From Otis tarda (Eukaryota > Chordata > Aves > Otidiformes > Otididae), in the NCBI GenBank assembly GCA_026413225.1, contig CM048555.1, positions 78,871,785 through 78,935,784 on the forward strand: a DNA stretch of 64,000 bases. The letters are read 5' to 3'. The position numbers were made by a program, and so were the translations under genes. The notes under the pieces were generated by a model. It saw only the letters and a program-made list of their open reading frames with translations. It did not search any database and was not told where the DNA came from. Shown piece after piece: positions 34,441 to 45,616 of the stretch (its first letter is position 1; the number at the start of each line of letters is the position of its first letter).

Positions 34441-34867
34441 AGTCCTCTGACATCCTCTAATTGCCTCTCATCCTCTTACTTACCTTGTAGCTACTGCTCT
34501 TTCCTTGTTCTTCCACTGAATTAAACACTTTCTTTGGAACAGCTTATTAAAAATTTCACTTTTACATTTAAATGAGCTAATCTAATGTCTAAATCAGCAG
34601 TTTCCAGAGGATGGATGTATGTGACAACAAAGAACTCTTTTTCCGAATCAGTGACAAAGGAGAAAATGCTTTTCCCTTTCTGATATCAAGGTTCATAACT
34701 GGTGACGTATGCCATCAAATGCTCTATCCTCTTGGAAAGACGGCATATGCTTTGAGTAGGAAGTTGGACCGTATAAAGCCCTAAGGTCTTCTTCAAAAGG
34801 AACTTCTTCCATGATAAGAAATCATACTTGAGTGACAAGGAAAGGGTAAGAGCTCCACTGCTTGGCC
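34441..34867. other. Unassigned DNA between two CR1 relics
   Basis: Nothing certain. The first 150 bases may still belong to the preceding CR1 relic. A segment near 34762 (gttggaccgtataaagccctaaggtcttc) vaguely resembles a CR1 3' end but is not callable. Confidence 0.4.
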
Positions 34868-35022
34868 ATGAGAATAAGCTTCCCAGATGGACTGCACAGT
34901 CTCCAGCCTTTCTCCAGGCTGGACCATGCCCTGTGCAACTTGGTCTGACCTCAGAGCTGATCCTACTTTGAGCAGAGACTTATGATGGCTCTTCCAACCT
35001 GAATTTTCCTCTGATTCTATGA
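34868..35022 (+). mobile_element. Old CR1 LINE 3' end
   Basis: 'agaataagcttcccagatgg', 'acagtctccagcctttctccaggctggaccatgccctgtgcaacttggtctgacctcagagctgatcctactttgagcag' and 'cttccaacctgaattttcctctgattctatga' follow the CR1 3' order of a subfamily with the 'gctgaccctgctttgagcag' signature. The terminal repeat is present at 35011-35022. It is 5' truncated and moderately diverged. Confidence 0.82.
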
Positions 35023-37009
35023 AGCTACATCTTACTTTGCTTCATTTACCCAAAAATGATACACCTAAGCTGCAGGTTACCCACATCATCGACAGAGAGA
35101 AACATATTTCTTCAAAGGCAAAGCTTACCATGTATATGTTCTCAGTTGGAATGAATCGTCTATTACTCTTAACTAATTCTATAGAGCAAGCTTATAAGAG
35201 CCCAGCTTAGATTAGCTGTGACTTTACACGGTTAAGATTGGTCAAACGAATTGTGCCTCAGTGTAGTCTGCTGTACCACATGTCTCACAAGTTGCTAAGT
35301 TAAACAAGATGCATTAGGCTGAGTTCGGATCACAATTATATCCATGTAAACCTTCACTAGTGTGCCTTGACTGACTTTTTTTGGATGGATACATTTTTTT
35401 TTACTTCAGAACTGAGAATGTGAACAAAGGGAAAGGTCTCTGAATATCTTCTGTTGTTTTTTACTTTTTTCCCCAATATCATTTGATATGAGAAACTCCT
35501 CTTTACCTACTCTGTCTAGAATTATTATGAAAAAGCTTTCTGCATGTACGTGTGCAGAAAGCACAAAATAAAGCTGCCTGAATTGTTAGGAACAAACCTG
35601 ATGTTCCTCACACACACACAAACCAAACCACCACGTGCATATAACATACCACGCTGGCTGCGCTCACTCCCAACCCATCAACAGTGGCTGCGGAGGGAAA
35701 ATGTGGTAACACACCGCCTGGGGACAGAGGGTTCCTGAAACTATGATGCAATGCCTGAAGCTAAAGGCTGAAATTTCTTCATGTAACACTGAGGCAGCTT
35801 TTTTTTTTTTTTCTGTATCTTGAGGGCAGTATTTCTCTCTGCAGTTCCTCAAAGTGAAAGGCCAAAGAAATATTGCAAAGACTCCTCTTGGGATTTTTTT
35901 GCCACGTGAACATGTATTGCCCACATGGTTTCATTTCATTTCCTTTTAAACACTTTTAAACACTAATGAATAATGTGCAGGTTGAATGTGTTTCATACAG
36001 GTAATAGAAAATAACTAGAAGAAAAAAAATGTTTAGGCTGTAAAGTCAAGTAAGTAAAACTCAGGAAATGCCGCAGTTGAGGCTGTTCACACAACTTGAC
36101 CTTGACTGTCTTGTGGTTCTGCCCCAGGTTGCAGTTATTGCATGTTTTTTTCCAAAGGCACACGTTGCAATTACGCTATTTCAATCTGCTTCTTTGTGCC
36201 CCCACTAAAAGGGATCGCATTTCCAAAAAGCTCTGACTCCACAGCCTTCTTATGCTTGCTTTGAATCTTCAAGCCTTCTGTCCCTCTTGTCCTCAACCTC
36301 TGCCCTCCCTGAAAAAGAATAGAAAACAAAATAAATGAAGAAATCAACAAATGAAAGTAGAGCTAAAGTATGCCTTGCAATTTTTTTTTACTGTGAAATT
36401 AGGAGAGCCATGGGGAATTACTTACTTCAGCATTATTTTGGCCCTTGTGTGAGAAAGCTCTGTTTGAAATTAAGTGGAATGTGGAAGTAAAAATCTTTGC
36501 ATCCTTCCACAGGTCCCCTTGAAAAGAGCAGTGTTTTCCATTGGGTTACTGGGGCCTGGTGCTGCTTTGAGGTATTCAGAGCTCCAATAACGAGTCCGTT
36601 TTCTATAGAAAAGTAACTCCCAAGGTTACAAAGAGTGTTTGCCGTCGTAGAGGTAGGAAGGGGACAAGGCACTGAATCACAGCTCAGCACCTGAATTGCA
36701 GGACCATTCTGCCAATTTTCCTGTACCCTTTTCCTTAATTCCTACATCAAACAGTGGAATTACCATAGGGATGAGCACGATACAAACACCCTGACAAAAC
36801 GTCTTACACTGCTCATAAGATGGTCTGTGAATATCTTGCGAAATTACCTCTCATAGATTTTTGAAAACCCCACTTCTCTCTCTGTTAGTTTTCTTTCTTA
36901 GCCTTGTAAACACATATGGAGTGAATTAATTTTATACAGTTATTGTCTGTCAGTTATTACTTTAGGTGTCATGAGGCTTATTTGGAAAAGAAAATTAGGG
37001 TGCTGCTCC
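35023..37009. other. Unique DNA with a strong hairpin, no gene recognised
   Basis: The interval holds the perfect stem-loop at 35535-35562, a short CA run at 35611 and a T tract near 35800. No coding or RNA gene is supported. Confidence 0.5.
35535..35562. repeat. 10-bp perfect stem, 8-base loop
   Basis: GCTTTCTGCA and TGCAGAAAGC are perfect reverse complements separated by TGTACGTG. The stem is too short for a microRNA precursor, and no other structure is seen around it. Confidence 0.85.
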
Positions 37010-37135
37010 TTCAAGCATCTCCATTAAGCAGATGTTCAATGCCAGCAGTGAAAGCAGCCCCCCTTGAAATCAATTAAATTATTTGTATGTGGGAGGCTAA
37101 ACAAACCTGCCTGCATTTACAGGAAAGGGGGCCTC
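37010..37135. promoter_or_regulatory. Candidate conserved noncoding element
   Basis: Non-repetitive sequence with GAAATCAATTAAATTATTTG, followed by TAAACAAACC (a forkhead-like TAAACA site) and CCTGCATTTACAGG (near-palindrome). The dense, non-random look is typical of vertebrate conserved noncoding DNA. No comparison could be made. Confidence 0.27.
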
Positions 37136-37960
37136 TTAGTTAAAAATAATGTGTGTTTTGGGCAAATGTCCAAGATTTACAGTTAAGACAGCTGGGCCAG
37201 AACTAGTCACAGAAATATTGCTTGCTTTTTTTTTTTTTTTTTTTCCCCCCACTGACCTCCTTATTAAATGTGTACTGGAAAAAGGGCAGCAGGTAGGACT
37301 AAGCACAGAAATAGAAATGTTTCATTGTATCTGTCTGTGTATTTTCAGACATCACCAGCATATGGTGGCTGTCCCTCCACAGCCAAACTTCTCCTCCAAT
37401 CTAATTAAAATCAACTGAGAAGGGAGCTCAGTGGATGTTTCTAATTTTTTTTTTTTTTTTAGCATCACATATTAAAAGGTGGCAGCTCCATCATATCACA
37501 GCAGTGAACCTCTGCCTGATGCCTGAGTCATACCACACTTCTCCAGGCAAAGAAACTTGTTATTATTCTTGCACTTTCAAACACACATGGCCATGCTCTG
37601 TAGCACATTGTTGCTGCAATATGTTTAGGCTTTCGTGCTGCCTGTACTTTGTTTACGTAATTTTAGACCTATTTCCATTTTTAGTTCCTTAGAACGAACT
37701 GTAGAATCATTTCAAATGTTCATATTAATGCCTACCAGTATTTTTAGATACTTGAAACATGTAAATATTTACATGTCTTTTTTTTAATTCAGTTTTTAAA
37801 TAATTAAATAAATAAATGCATACTTTTAAAAATAGTATATTTGGTTCTTTATTATTTAAAAAAATATTTAATATTGCTTTTATTTTCTTTCTGACATAGG
37901 GAAATATGGGATGGAGTTGGAGCAGACTCCAGATTTTGTCCCATAGGGAGAATCGGACAG
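37136..37960. other. Unique AT-rich DNA with T runs
   Basis: A T run followed by six C at 37226-37250 and another T run at about 37446-37460. An AT-rich stretch (37770-37880) follows. No gene recognised. Confidence 0.55.
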
Positions 37961-38070
37961 TATCACTTAAGTGCTTTGTGCCTCAGTTTCCTCATTTGCA
38001 AACTAGAAATACTAATGATGTTGACTTGGAGAGACAACTCATATTAAAGTGATGTTCAAATTTCTGTTAA
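37961..38070 (+). mobile_element. MIR-type SINE remnant
   Basis: 'tatcacttaagtgctttgtgcctcagtttcctcatttgcaaa' is close to the highly recognisable MIR core ('cacttaac..ctgtgcctcagtttcctcatctgtaaaat'), followed by 'actaatgatgttgacttgg..aactcatattaaagtgatgttc', which fits the position of the MIR 'tacctcat..aaatgagttaa..gtaaagcgc' tail. Amniote-wide SINE relics of this kind occur in birds in small numbers. Only the 3' half is seen; the tRNA-like head is not. Confidence 0.6.
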
Positions 38071-39219
38071 TACAGAAGAGGAGACTTGCATAACTTCAAC
38101 TCTGACCAAATATATTGAGGGGAGTGGTGAAGAGAGCATGTAGCCTTCTCTCCCCGGTTTAGGAAGGGTAAAGCACATTAAACAAAGTGCACTCCTACTC
38201 TACCAGTTCTGCATTTGATTTTACCCAGAGTATTTCTAATTTCTTTGATGAGTGCAAGTGAAGTTCATCTGGGAACTCCTCCTTGTGCCGTGACATGCTT
38301 GAAGTCTCTGATGGTAGGATTTTTTTTTTGTTGCCTAATAGTTCCCATTGAAATCACTCCTTGACTTAAGGCAGTGGCAAGAGCTTTGCAAATCCCCCTG
38401 CCTTTGTATCAGGGAGCCAGACAGCACACGCTTCCTTAAACCTTTGTGTTTATAATGAGGACAGAAGAAACTGAGGGCACACACCCACGCAAATCACAGA
38501 TCCTGAGATCTTCACGTCTCTCTGCAAACTTCAGCTCCTTTGACAACAAGCTGCACATTCTAATTTCTCATTAACAGCAAGTTTCTGGCCCTGAACTGCA
38601 ATTGCAGACGTAGAAGCAACTGCAATAACAAAACAAACAAAAAAAACCCCTCAAAACCTAAAAAAAACCCCCAACCAATCAAACAACAACAACAAAAAAT
38701 TAAAAGAAAAAAAAAGAAAAGGAAAAAGAGTAGTTTTCCTGCAGGCTTATAGACCTCTACCTAAGCTAAAAAATTATTGACTATTTAGGTTACATTTTGT
38801 TTAATGCCTTTAAAATGAAGGAGGTAGAGAAAGAAGGATTTCGGAAGGAAAAGGGTGAGGAAACAATGGAAAAAAACTGATTAATATTGTAATGAATAAA
38901 TAGCTTCCTTCAGGGGACAACAAACTGGGTTGATGTACTGTGCATACCAGAAGCTGTAAAGATTTGCAGAGCTTGGGAATTCATTTGCTGCTTTTTCTAG
39001 AGGAATTTTTATTTCCTTCCTCTCCCCCATCCATAGTCAGGAAAACAACCTAGTCCAGAGGTTTGGAAACTGAGATGCTACCTGCTGAAGTAATTCATGC
39101 AGTAATATGTGTTAAATTTTTGATGAAGAGGAAAAAAAGCTTGCCTTAAATGCCAGGCATTTCTTTGCATATTTACGTTTATCTCGACCTGTTTCTTCAG
39201 TTCGTCTACCAAAAATCAA
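38071..39219. other. Unique DNA with an A-rich tract
   Basis: No gene recognised. The A-rich stretch at 38624-38730 is listed separately. Confidence 0.55.
38624..38730. repeat. A-rich low-complexity region
   Basis: About 107 bases made mainly of A with interspersed C, including CAACAACAACAA and several runs of seven to nine A. The upstream 300 bases do not look like a processed transcript, so a retrocopy tail is not supported. Confidence 0.85.
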
Positions 39220-39398
39220 GGGCCTGATTCTGTACAACATACAAACCAAGAAAATAACATACACTTATGCAAAGCATTGCAAATTAGGAGACAAGAACTA
39301 AACGTAAGGTTTATCAGTCAGTAGCTGATCCTGCTTTGGAGACATCTGAACTCCTTCATCAGAGGTCTCAGTGTACAAGCTGGTACAGAATCAGGCCC
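39220..39398. mobile_element. Possible MITE-like foldback element
   Basis: GGGCCTGATTCTGTAC at 39220-39235 and GTACAGAATCAGGCCC at 39383-39398 are a perfect 16-bp terminal inverted repeat enclosing 147 bases. Ends beginning GGGCCTGATTCT are reminiscent of palindromic, non-autonomous DNA-transposon-like repeats that I recall from turtle and crocodilian genomes. The interior is AT-rich and has no open frame. No convincing target-site duplication is visible outside the repeats. It could instead be a chance or structural inverted repeat. Confidence 0.45.
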
Positions 39399-40244
39399 AG
39401 GCAGGTAAATTAAACTCTTAAGGATAGGACAGCACCTTTAGTTTCTTTGGTGTCTTGGCCTTGTTGTCTCATTTCCTCCTTGACATATTGTCTTTGGCTT
39501 TTATTGAGGGCTTCAGGCAATGACAAAACTCATAGCAGCGAAAAGTGAACTATTTTCCTGCATACACTTTATTTTTCTTTCTCTTTTTGTATTTCCCTCT
39601 AAGTGATGAAGAAGGAAGCTTTGAAACAAAACAAACTTCCTCCAAGGCAGGAAGCTGATATACACAGTTAATGAGATTCATGAACCACTGGGTCAAATTT
39701 TAAGCCTACCCTGTAAGGTGATGACCTTTCTAGGGCCTCCACCTTGCAGTCTCTTCCCAGACGTGCCTTCTGCAACCAACTTGTCCTCCTTATACCTAAA
39801 GGTTTTTATTCAAGCCATTGCCCATTAAAGAGAAAAACGAAAAGGGAAAATCAAAGTGAAGTGGAAATGAAAGATTTATTCTTGTGAAGTGGCCGATGTG
39901 ATTAGCTTTATTGTAAAGAAGAGCTGGGGGAGCTGTAGTTTTGATCTCTCTCTAGCTTGGGAGCTGTAGTCATGTTGTACAGCATACTTTAAGATGTCAG
40001 TGCTCTGGGCAAGGGGACCTGCCCTTTGAAGTGAATTTTTTTTTTTTCTTCCCTTTCTCTCTCTCTCTCCTTTTTTTCTTGGGTGGACAGGGAAACTACA
40101 GAACATATTTAGACAGCCTAGATTTTTTCAGTCTATATCTGATCCCTGGGTAGGGACAGTCCTCGCAGTTTGTGCTGTGACCACCAGCAGCGGGACTGAT
40201 AGTTTCGAGCTGTTGTTTTTGTGTTGAATAGAGTGATAATAGTC
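39399..40244. other. Unique DNA with a pyrimidine tract
   Basis: No gene recognised. The pure pyrimidine tract at 40036-40080 is listed separately. Confidence 0.5.
40036..40080. repeat. Pure pyrimidine tract, 45 bases
   Basis: An uninterrupted C/T run: a T block, a CT-repeat middle and a second T block. Such tracts can adopt triplex (H-DNA) conformations. Its opposite strand is purine-only. Confidence 0.85.
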
Positions 40245-40395
40245 CCTTAGGTACCAAAGTGCTTTATAGAGGTAAAAGGACAAGCTTTGTTTCACAAATG
40301 GGATATTTGAGGTGCAGGGAGGTTAAGAAACCTCTTCATTTACTGCAGCAAGTCAGTGATGGAGCTAGGAATACTTACCACGTCTCCAAGCTCCC
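40245..40395 (-). mobile_element. MIR-type SINE remnant
   Basis: 'caaagtgctttatagaggtaaaagg', 'ttcacaaatgggatatttgaggtgcagggaggttaagaaacct' and 'gcagcaagtcagtgatggagctaggaat' match, in order, the antisense of MIR ('gtaaagcgc', 'ttacagatgaggaaactgaggcacagagaggttaag', 'cagctagtaagtggcagagctggga'). This is a good structural match for an old element and longer than the one at 37961. Confidence 0.7.
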
Positions 40396-43084
40396 ATCCA
40401 CTTATCTTGGATAAGAAGTACAAAAGTAGAAAGTACACAAAGAAATAAATAGAATCATAAAATAGCCCTGCCACCACCTCCATTACCAATATGTTAAGTA
40501 AAGTACAAGTTTTCTTTAGGAGCTGAAGCAACTTCCACTGGTCCTACTGTGTGCAGAATAAAAACCATTTTTTTTTAATTTATTTTTTATTTTTCTCTGG
40601 AGTGCTGTTGTCACCGTTGCTGAACTTTTCTCTTTGTTTTGCTCAGTGTTATGACAATGGTTGTTGCTTTAAACTGGTATTGAAAGGGCTAAAGTCTGTG
40701 CTTTGCCAGGAGGTTTGTGCTTACGGCATTTGCTTGAAGTCAGTGAAATTCTTACAAAGAAAGTTGATAAATGCAGCTTGCTATTAACTAATTAGTCAAG
40801 ATTAGTTATTAGTCAAGAAATGTGCCTTCATCAAGATCAGTGCAGGATACAGTCATACCATCATGTCCTTATGTTCATGTACTGTGCGTAGGGAAAAGAA
40901 GTGAAGAACAGAGACAGCTCATCTGGCTTTAGGCATTTATAAGACAGAATTTTGCCTCTAAGCTAGCTGTTGAACATCTCTTTAAAGTCAACAGAGAGAA
41001 AGAAATGCTCCTACAGCATGCAGTCTATCTCACCACAAATAGATACCTAAAACACGTACCGTGATGGTCTGTGCTGTGAACTCCTGTGAGACTCATTGAA
41101 ACAGCCAGCTCAGGTGTGGACACCAACACTACCTAAAGTCAAAATTTAGAAGGAAGGTGAATTCCAACCAAAATTCCTTTATCTACACAATTTTTTTTTT
41201 CCTAACTTTATTTCTTGCCTTGTCATAAATATTTTCTTTTTCCTGAGCTTATGTAAATTCTATAGATGTCTGTATATTTGGATAGAGAAATAATTACAGG
41301 AAAACAAAGGCCAATAAAGGGAAATGTATGTGCTGAGAAGGTAGTGGATGAAATTTCCCAAGGAATGAGAAGCTTTGGAGACTAGTGTGATCTACAAGAG
41401 CTCATAAATTCGGGAACAAGAAGACAATGGTAAAACTGGAAACTTGGACGAGAAAATAAGCACGTGCAGGCAAGTAGCTCATAGACCACACCACTGAGGG
41501 AACATGAAAGTTCTGGAATTGCTGGCAGAGAATGGTGCAGAACAGTGAACAGAATAGATGAGTAATCCATGGGTAATGCAATATGATGTACCTGTGCCCT
41601 TGACCTCTCCAAGGCAGAATGCCAGAGGCTATGAGATAATGGACCTTGCCTTTAAGTCAAACTACATTTTGATGCAAAAGGTCTCAAGTGTTGTGTCAAC
41701 TGTTGACAAGGAAATCAATAAGGCAGCATTGCACAGTAGACCTGATGATTGCGAACTCTTATTGTTACTAATTCTCAAGGAAAACACAACTTAGTCACTA
41801 CTAATTATTTGCCTTATAGTTATTTCCCAGAGATCCTACAGTGTTCACAGAGACAGGCCCTGTCCATATTGACAGTAAGAAAGTCTGTGCCTTGAAGACT
41901 TTATTCAGCCTTATACGAGCATGAGAAATGGGTGCAGAAACCACTTGTCCAACAGAAGATTAGAAGCTGTCCTTCCTCATAAGCAGTTTAGTGTAAGAGG
42001 TCTCTCTGTTGAAGATAAGAGCTTGGTGGTACGTGCTTCCTTCTCTATGTTTTATTTTGCTAACATGGTTTTCTCCTTGAGTCTAACAAAGTGCAAAATA
42101 TCAAAGCCATAGTTTTATAAGGACAAAGTTTCATGCAGAGTTTCATCACTGAAATACAAGGTAAAAAGACCTTACAGAGCCTCTCTGTAGACTAAAAGTT
42201 AAAAATAAGGCTGTAAGAATATATCCTATTGGTGTCCACAGCTCACTGTTTCCACCATCAACATCCCTGTTTTATAGGATTTATAAATCAGCTTTGAAAA
42301 TTTTCTCCAGGCTAAATTTTGGCATAGAAGGTCACAGCCAAGACTTGGTTTCACTAAAACTCATTAAAAATGGTTTGATGTTTTAAATTACACTGAAGCA
42401 AGAGAGGAAAAATTCTATTTCTGTGGCTTTCAGCATTTCCTCCCCCGCAGTCCCATCCAATTTGAATTAAAATGCATCTGAATAACTGTGTTGTGGTACT
42501 ACTTTCTTTTTTTTTGTGGTGTTGCCATCCAGTCTTTCTGTGGGTAAGACAACCCCATTTTAATGTCCAGAATGTGCAGCTCAGCTGCTGAACACGGTTG
42601 GAAAACATTTCTATTTCAGAAGTGGTTTTCCGCTTTGAAAATGTTGTAAAATCTATGGCAACCTAACACCATCTGGGTCCAACTGAAAGCCAATCTAATT
42701 CTTTCTACTGGCCTCAGTGGACACTGAAAGAAGCAGTGTAAGAAACAAACGTCTCTTCTTTAGGTATTTTTTAATTTAAATTATGATATGGCTGACTGGA
42801 AGAGGGAATGACAGATGAAATTAAGCATTGCTAAACACAAAGTGACCCAAGTGGAAAGAAGCAACTGTAAATATCCATTCTCATTGAAAGGTTCTGCATT
42901 AATTATTGCCACTCAGAGCAGGGGTCTTGGAAGCACTACAGGCTGGTGCAGCCCTTGGAAGGTGTTTAGAGGTGGAAGGGATCTTAGGGATTGTTTAGAT
43001 GGGAACGGAGATCCAAACCACTACCACAGTTCTATGTAAACCCACATCTGTAGTGAGTGTCTCCTGAGAATTACATTATCTCAG
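40396..43084. other. Unique DNA, no gene recognised
   Basis: T-rich segments near 40568 and 41190. No exon, RNA gene or transposon is supported. A weak CR1-like string at 42971-43001 was not accepted. Confidence 0.5.
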
Positions 43085-43635
43085 AATGGAAAAAAACCAC
43101 ACAAAGATGGCCAATATGGTCAAAGGTGTGTAACAATTTCTGCAGTAAGGAAGAAGTCTATAAAATAGTCTCTTTACCTTGGCAATGACTGGGATGGACA
43201 TGATCAGAGACATAGAAAGCAATGAATGACACTGAAAAAGTGAGCAGTAAATCATTATTCTTCCTTTCTTGAAATACACAGAACACAGAATAGGGGACAT
43301 GAAATTAAACTATTAGGTAACCGGTTCAAAACAAAGTGAACAGCTTTATCATATGGAACATAATTAAATTGCCTCATAGAGCTGTAGAAATTTGAACAAA
43401 TGTCCTCAAAAATGGATTAGACGTTTTCAATGATAATATATCAGTTAGGAGCTACTAACTGCAGTGGCAAGTCCTTATACAACTGACTGCCTGAAGGATT
43501 TGTCAGGGGAAAGATTCTGCTATAAATGTCTTCTTAGTTATACGCTTTCCCTAAGGATCTGCCACTAGCCAGTAACAGAGATAAAGAATTAGCCTAGATG
43601 AGTTTTGTATCTGGCTCCATACAGCTGTTTTTAAG
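43085..43635 (+). mobile_element. Ancient CR1-clade LINE 3' region
   Basis: In order: 'agatggccaatatggtcaaaggtgtgtaacaatttctgcagtaagga', 'agtctataaaatag', 'aggggacatgaaattaaactattaggtaaccggttcaaaacaaa', 'cataattaaattgcctcatagagctgtag', 'aaaaatggattagacgttttcaatgataatatatcagttaggagctactaa', then 'agcctagatgagttttgtatctggctccatacagctgttttt'. This is the C-terminal ORF2 and 3' UTR of an old reptilian CR1 ('aaaatggattagacaaattcatggaggata..ctagatgga..tctggtccagtatggctgttctt' type). It is heavily mutated without an open frame, but covers about 550 bases of continuous order. Confidence 0.75.
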
Positions 43636-44135
43636 TTATTTTCTTATTTTATTTTAAAGTTTATAAATTCCAGCACTGGAAAAATGTGTTTGGTTAAGGT
43701 TTTTAGCCTGTGGGAAGGGAAGTCTGTTCTGAAATGCCTTAAAATACGCATAAATCTACCAAGGAATGTTCCGCCTGGAGAGACTATAGAGATGGGGAGA
43801 GTCAATTTTGAGCAATAATTGTAATTGGATACATCCCGTTATTCATTCACTTAGCCCTCATCCTGCATCTTTGCAGGCAGTTTCTACATCCGCACTAAAA
43901 CCTGCAACCATCCTTGGCGTTGGATGGTCGGGATGATGAATGTGAACAGCTGGTGTATCCCTGTTAAAAAGGAAAGCAATATATACATTTATGTCGACTT
44001 TGGAAGTAGGATGGGGCTCAGGGTCACACATTTCATAGCCAATTATTGCTCCTGAAAAACATAAAGAGTTTATTTATTAGGTATGACAAGGCACTAAATT
44101 GGTTTTGCCAGCTCTTGAGCTGTTATCATTTTTAA

Positions 44136-44173
44136 TGTCTCTTCCAACCCTAACTATCCTCTGATTCTATGAT
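44136..44173 (+). mobile_element. Short CR1 3' tail
   Basis: 'gtctcttccaaccctaactatcctctgattctatga' is the last 35 or so bases of a CR1 3' UTR including one terminal repeat. The upstream CR1 body is not recognisable, so the insertion is either extremely 5' truncated or decayed. Confidence 0.55.
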
Positions 44174-44183
44174 CTCATTCATT

Positions 44184-44235
44184 ATGTCATTATGGGGCTG
44201 AATCTCAGTCATGTCATTATGGGGGAATCTCAATT
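44184..44235. repeat. Imperfect 26-bp tandem duplication
   Basis: ATGTCATTATGGGGCTGAAT followed by CTCAGTC at 44184-44210 is repeated at 44211-44235 with a one- or two-base deletion. It directly follows the CR1 tail. Confidence 0.75.
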
Positions 44236-45570
44236 TGCACTTAAGAAAAATAAATGTAAGGATGAGATTCATCCTGCCCATTGCTGAACAGCTAGAAATA
44301 TTGTGCTCGGCCTAGGTTTCCTCAATAGTCAATGAAATCATGAAGTCAGCGAGTCCTTACAGACTTTACCTTGCGAGGCTGTCGGAAGTGCTTTCTTTCT
44401 ACACAGAGTAAGCTAGATTTCAACTAGACCTCTAACTTTAAGAAAGCTGGAGATAGCAGAGGCAAAGCCTACCTTAAATTCTAGTGGTTTCCAAAAAAAT
44501 GCTGCAAAAAAATTACTCAGAAAGGGCAATAATACACTTGAAATCACCAGGTAAAATAGCAAGACATAGAACTCATACGTCATTTTGTTTTTTAAAGGGT
44601 TGAAACTGTTTAGCTTTGTAAAACGTGCATGACTATCTTGGGAAAGGGATATCAGGAAAAATAAAGTCCCTATAAACAGAGAAGCTCAGAAGTGTTGTGA
44701 GTTCTGTAAGCATGATAGCTGTGACTGCACAGCTTATTATTGCTCTATGATTTACACATTAACTTCAGTCAACTCTAATCCGAAAAGATGACAAGTAAAG
44801 AGAATTAATAGTTTGCAGTAGTTTGCTTGGTTTTCACAAAGTGTTAACAAGAGATTCTGCTCCCGTAGCATAGGTTCATCAAAAGTTTATTTACTGAAGC
44901 AAAAAACCTTTCTAAAACCAGGTTATGAGTTATTTCTTGAGTCCCATCACGTGATTTACAACAGCAGCTTATTGTTTTTTCTTAGAACATCAAATTGTGG
45001 AACTTAATGAAGTTTTTGAAAAATCTCTGCTTTTGCCTGGAAAGGAACTGCTGTTCTCATAATAACTGAAGAAAAGCCTTGAAGTGACAACCTTGCAATA
45101 ATATGAAAGCTCAGAAAATAAAAAGTATATTGGAATTTTATGTTCTAGAAAATTCATGCTGTAGGAGCCAGACTTTGGGTTTTTAATACCTTTAGAAACT
45201 TTATCTTTCCAAACTTCATTCCTTATTTATTCTTTTAAAAACTTCTAATAGCTATGAATTATAACAACAAATTCTGAAGATTTGGATTAAATGTGAAGTC
45301 AAATAAGGCAACATCAAAATCCTTGCAGTGATTCAGAAGGTTTGACTTTGTTAAAATACTCCTCTACCACCTATCACGCTTGAGAGGACTGAAGTAGATG
45401 TACTACATCAATATAGTATTTCATTTGTGAGGAGATAACACCTGCTTAACTTAACGCACTAAGAGTAGTGGAGTTCATTAAGTTAATCTTCAAGATAGTT
45501 AATTATCATTCTGAAGATTCTACTTTTTCTTAAAATTAAGAATATAAATTTCCTGTTAAGGTTTTGTTTT

Positions 45571-45616
45571 CATTTGCCTTTGAGGAGAAATAGCATTTGC
45601 CTTTGAGGAGAAATAG
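45571..45616. repeat. Exact 23-bp tandem duplication
   Basis: The unit beginning CATTTGCCTTTGAGGAG and ending AAATAG occurs at 45571-45593 and 45594-45616 without a mismatch. Perfect identity in otherwise ageing unique DNA suggests a recent duplication or a polymorphic allele. Confidence 0.92.

Noticed and set aside
34755..34800. Segment resembling a CR1 3' UTR (gttggaccg..aaggtcttc)
   Set aside because: Match is short and lacks the terminal octamers; cannot be separated from chance.
38624..38730. A-rich tract as a processed-pseudogene or SINE tail
   Set aside because: No transcript-like body or SINE core upstream, and C interruptions are unlike a poly(A) tail.
42971..43001. GAGGTGGAAGGGATCTTAGGG resembling a CR1 3' end
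   Set aside because: Only about 20 bases match and no terminal repeat is present.
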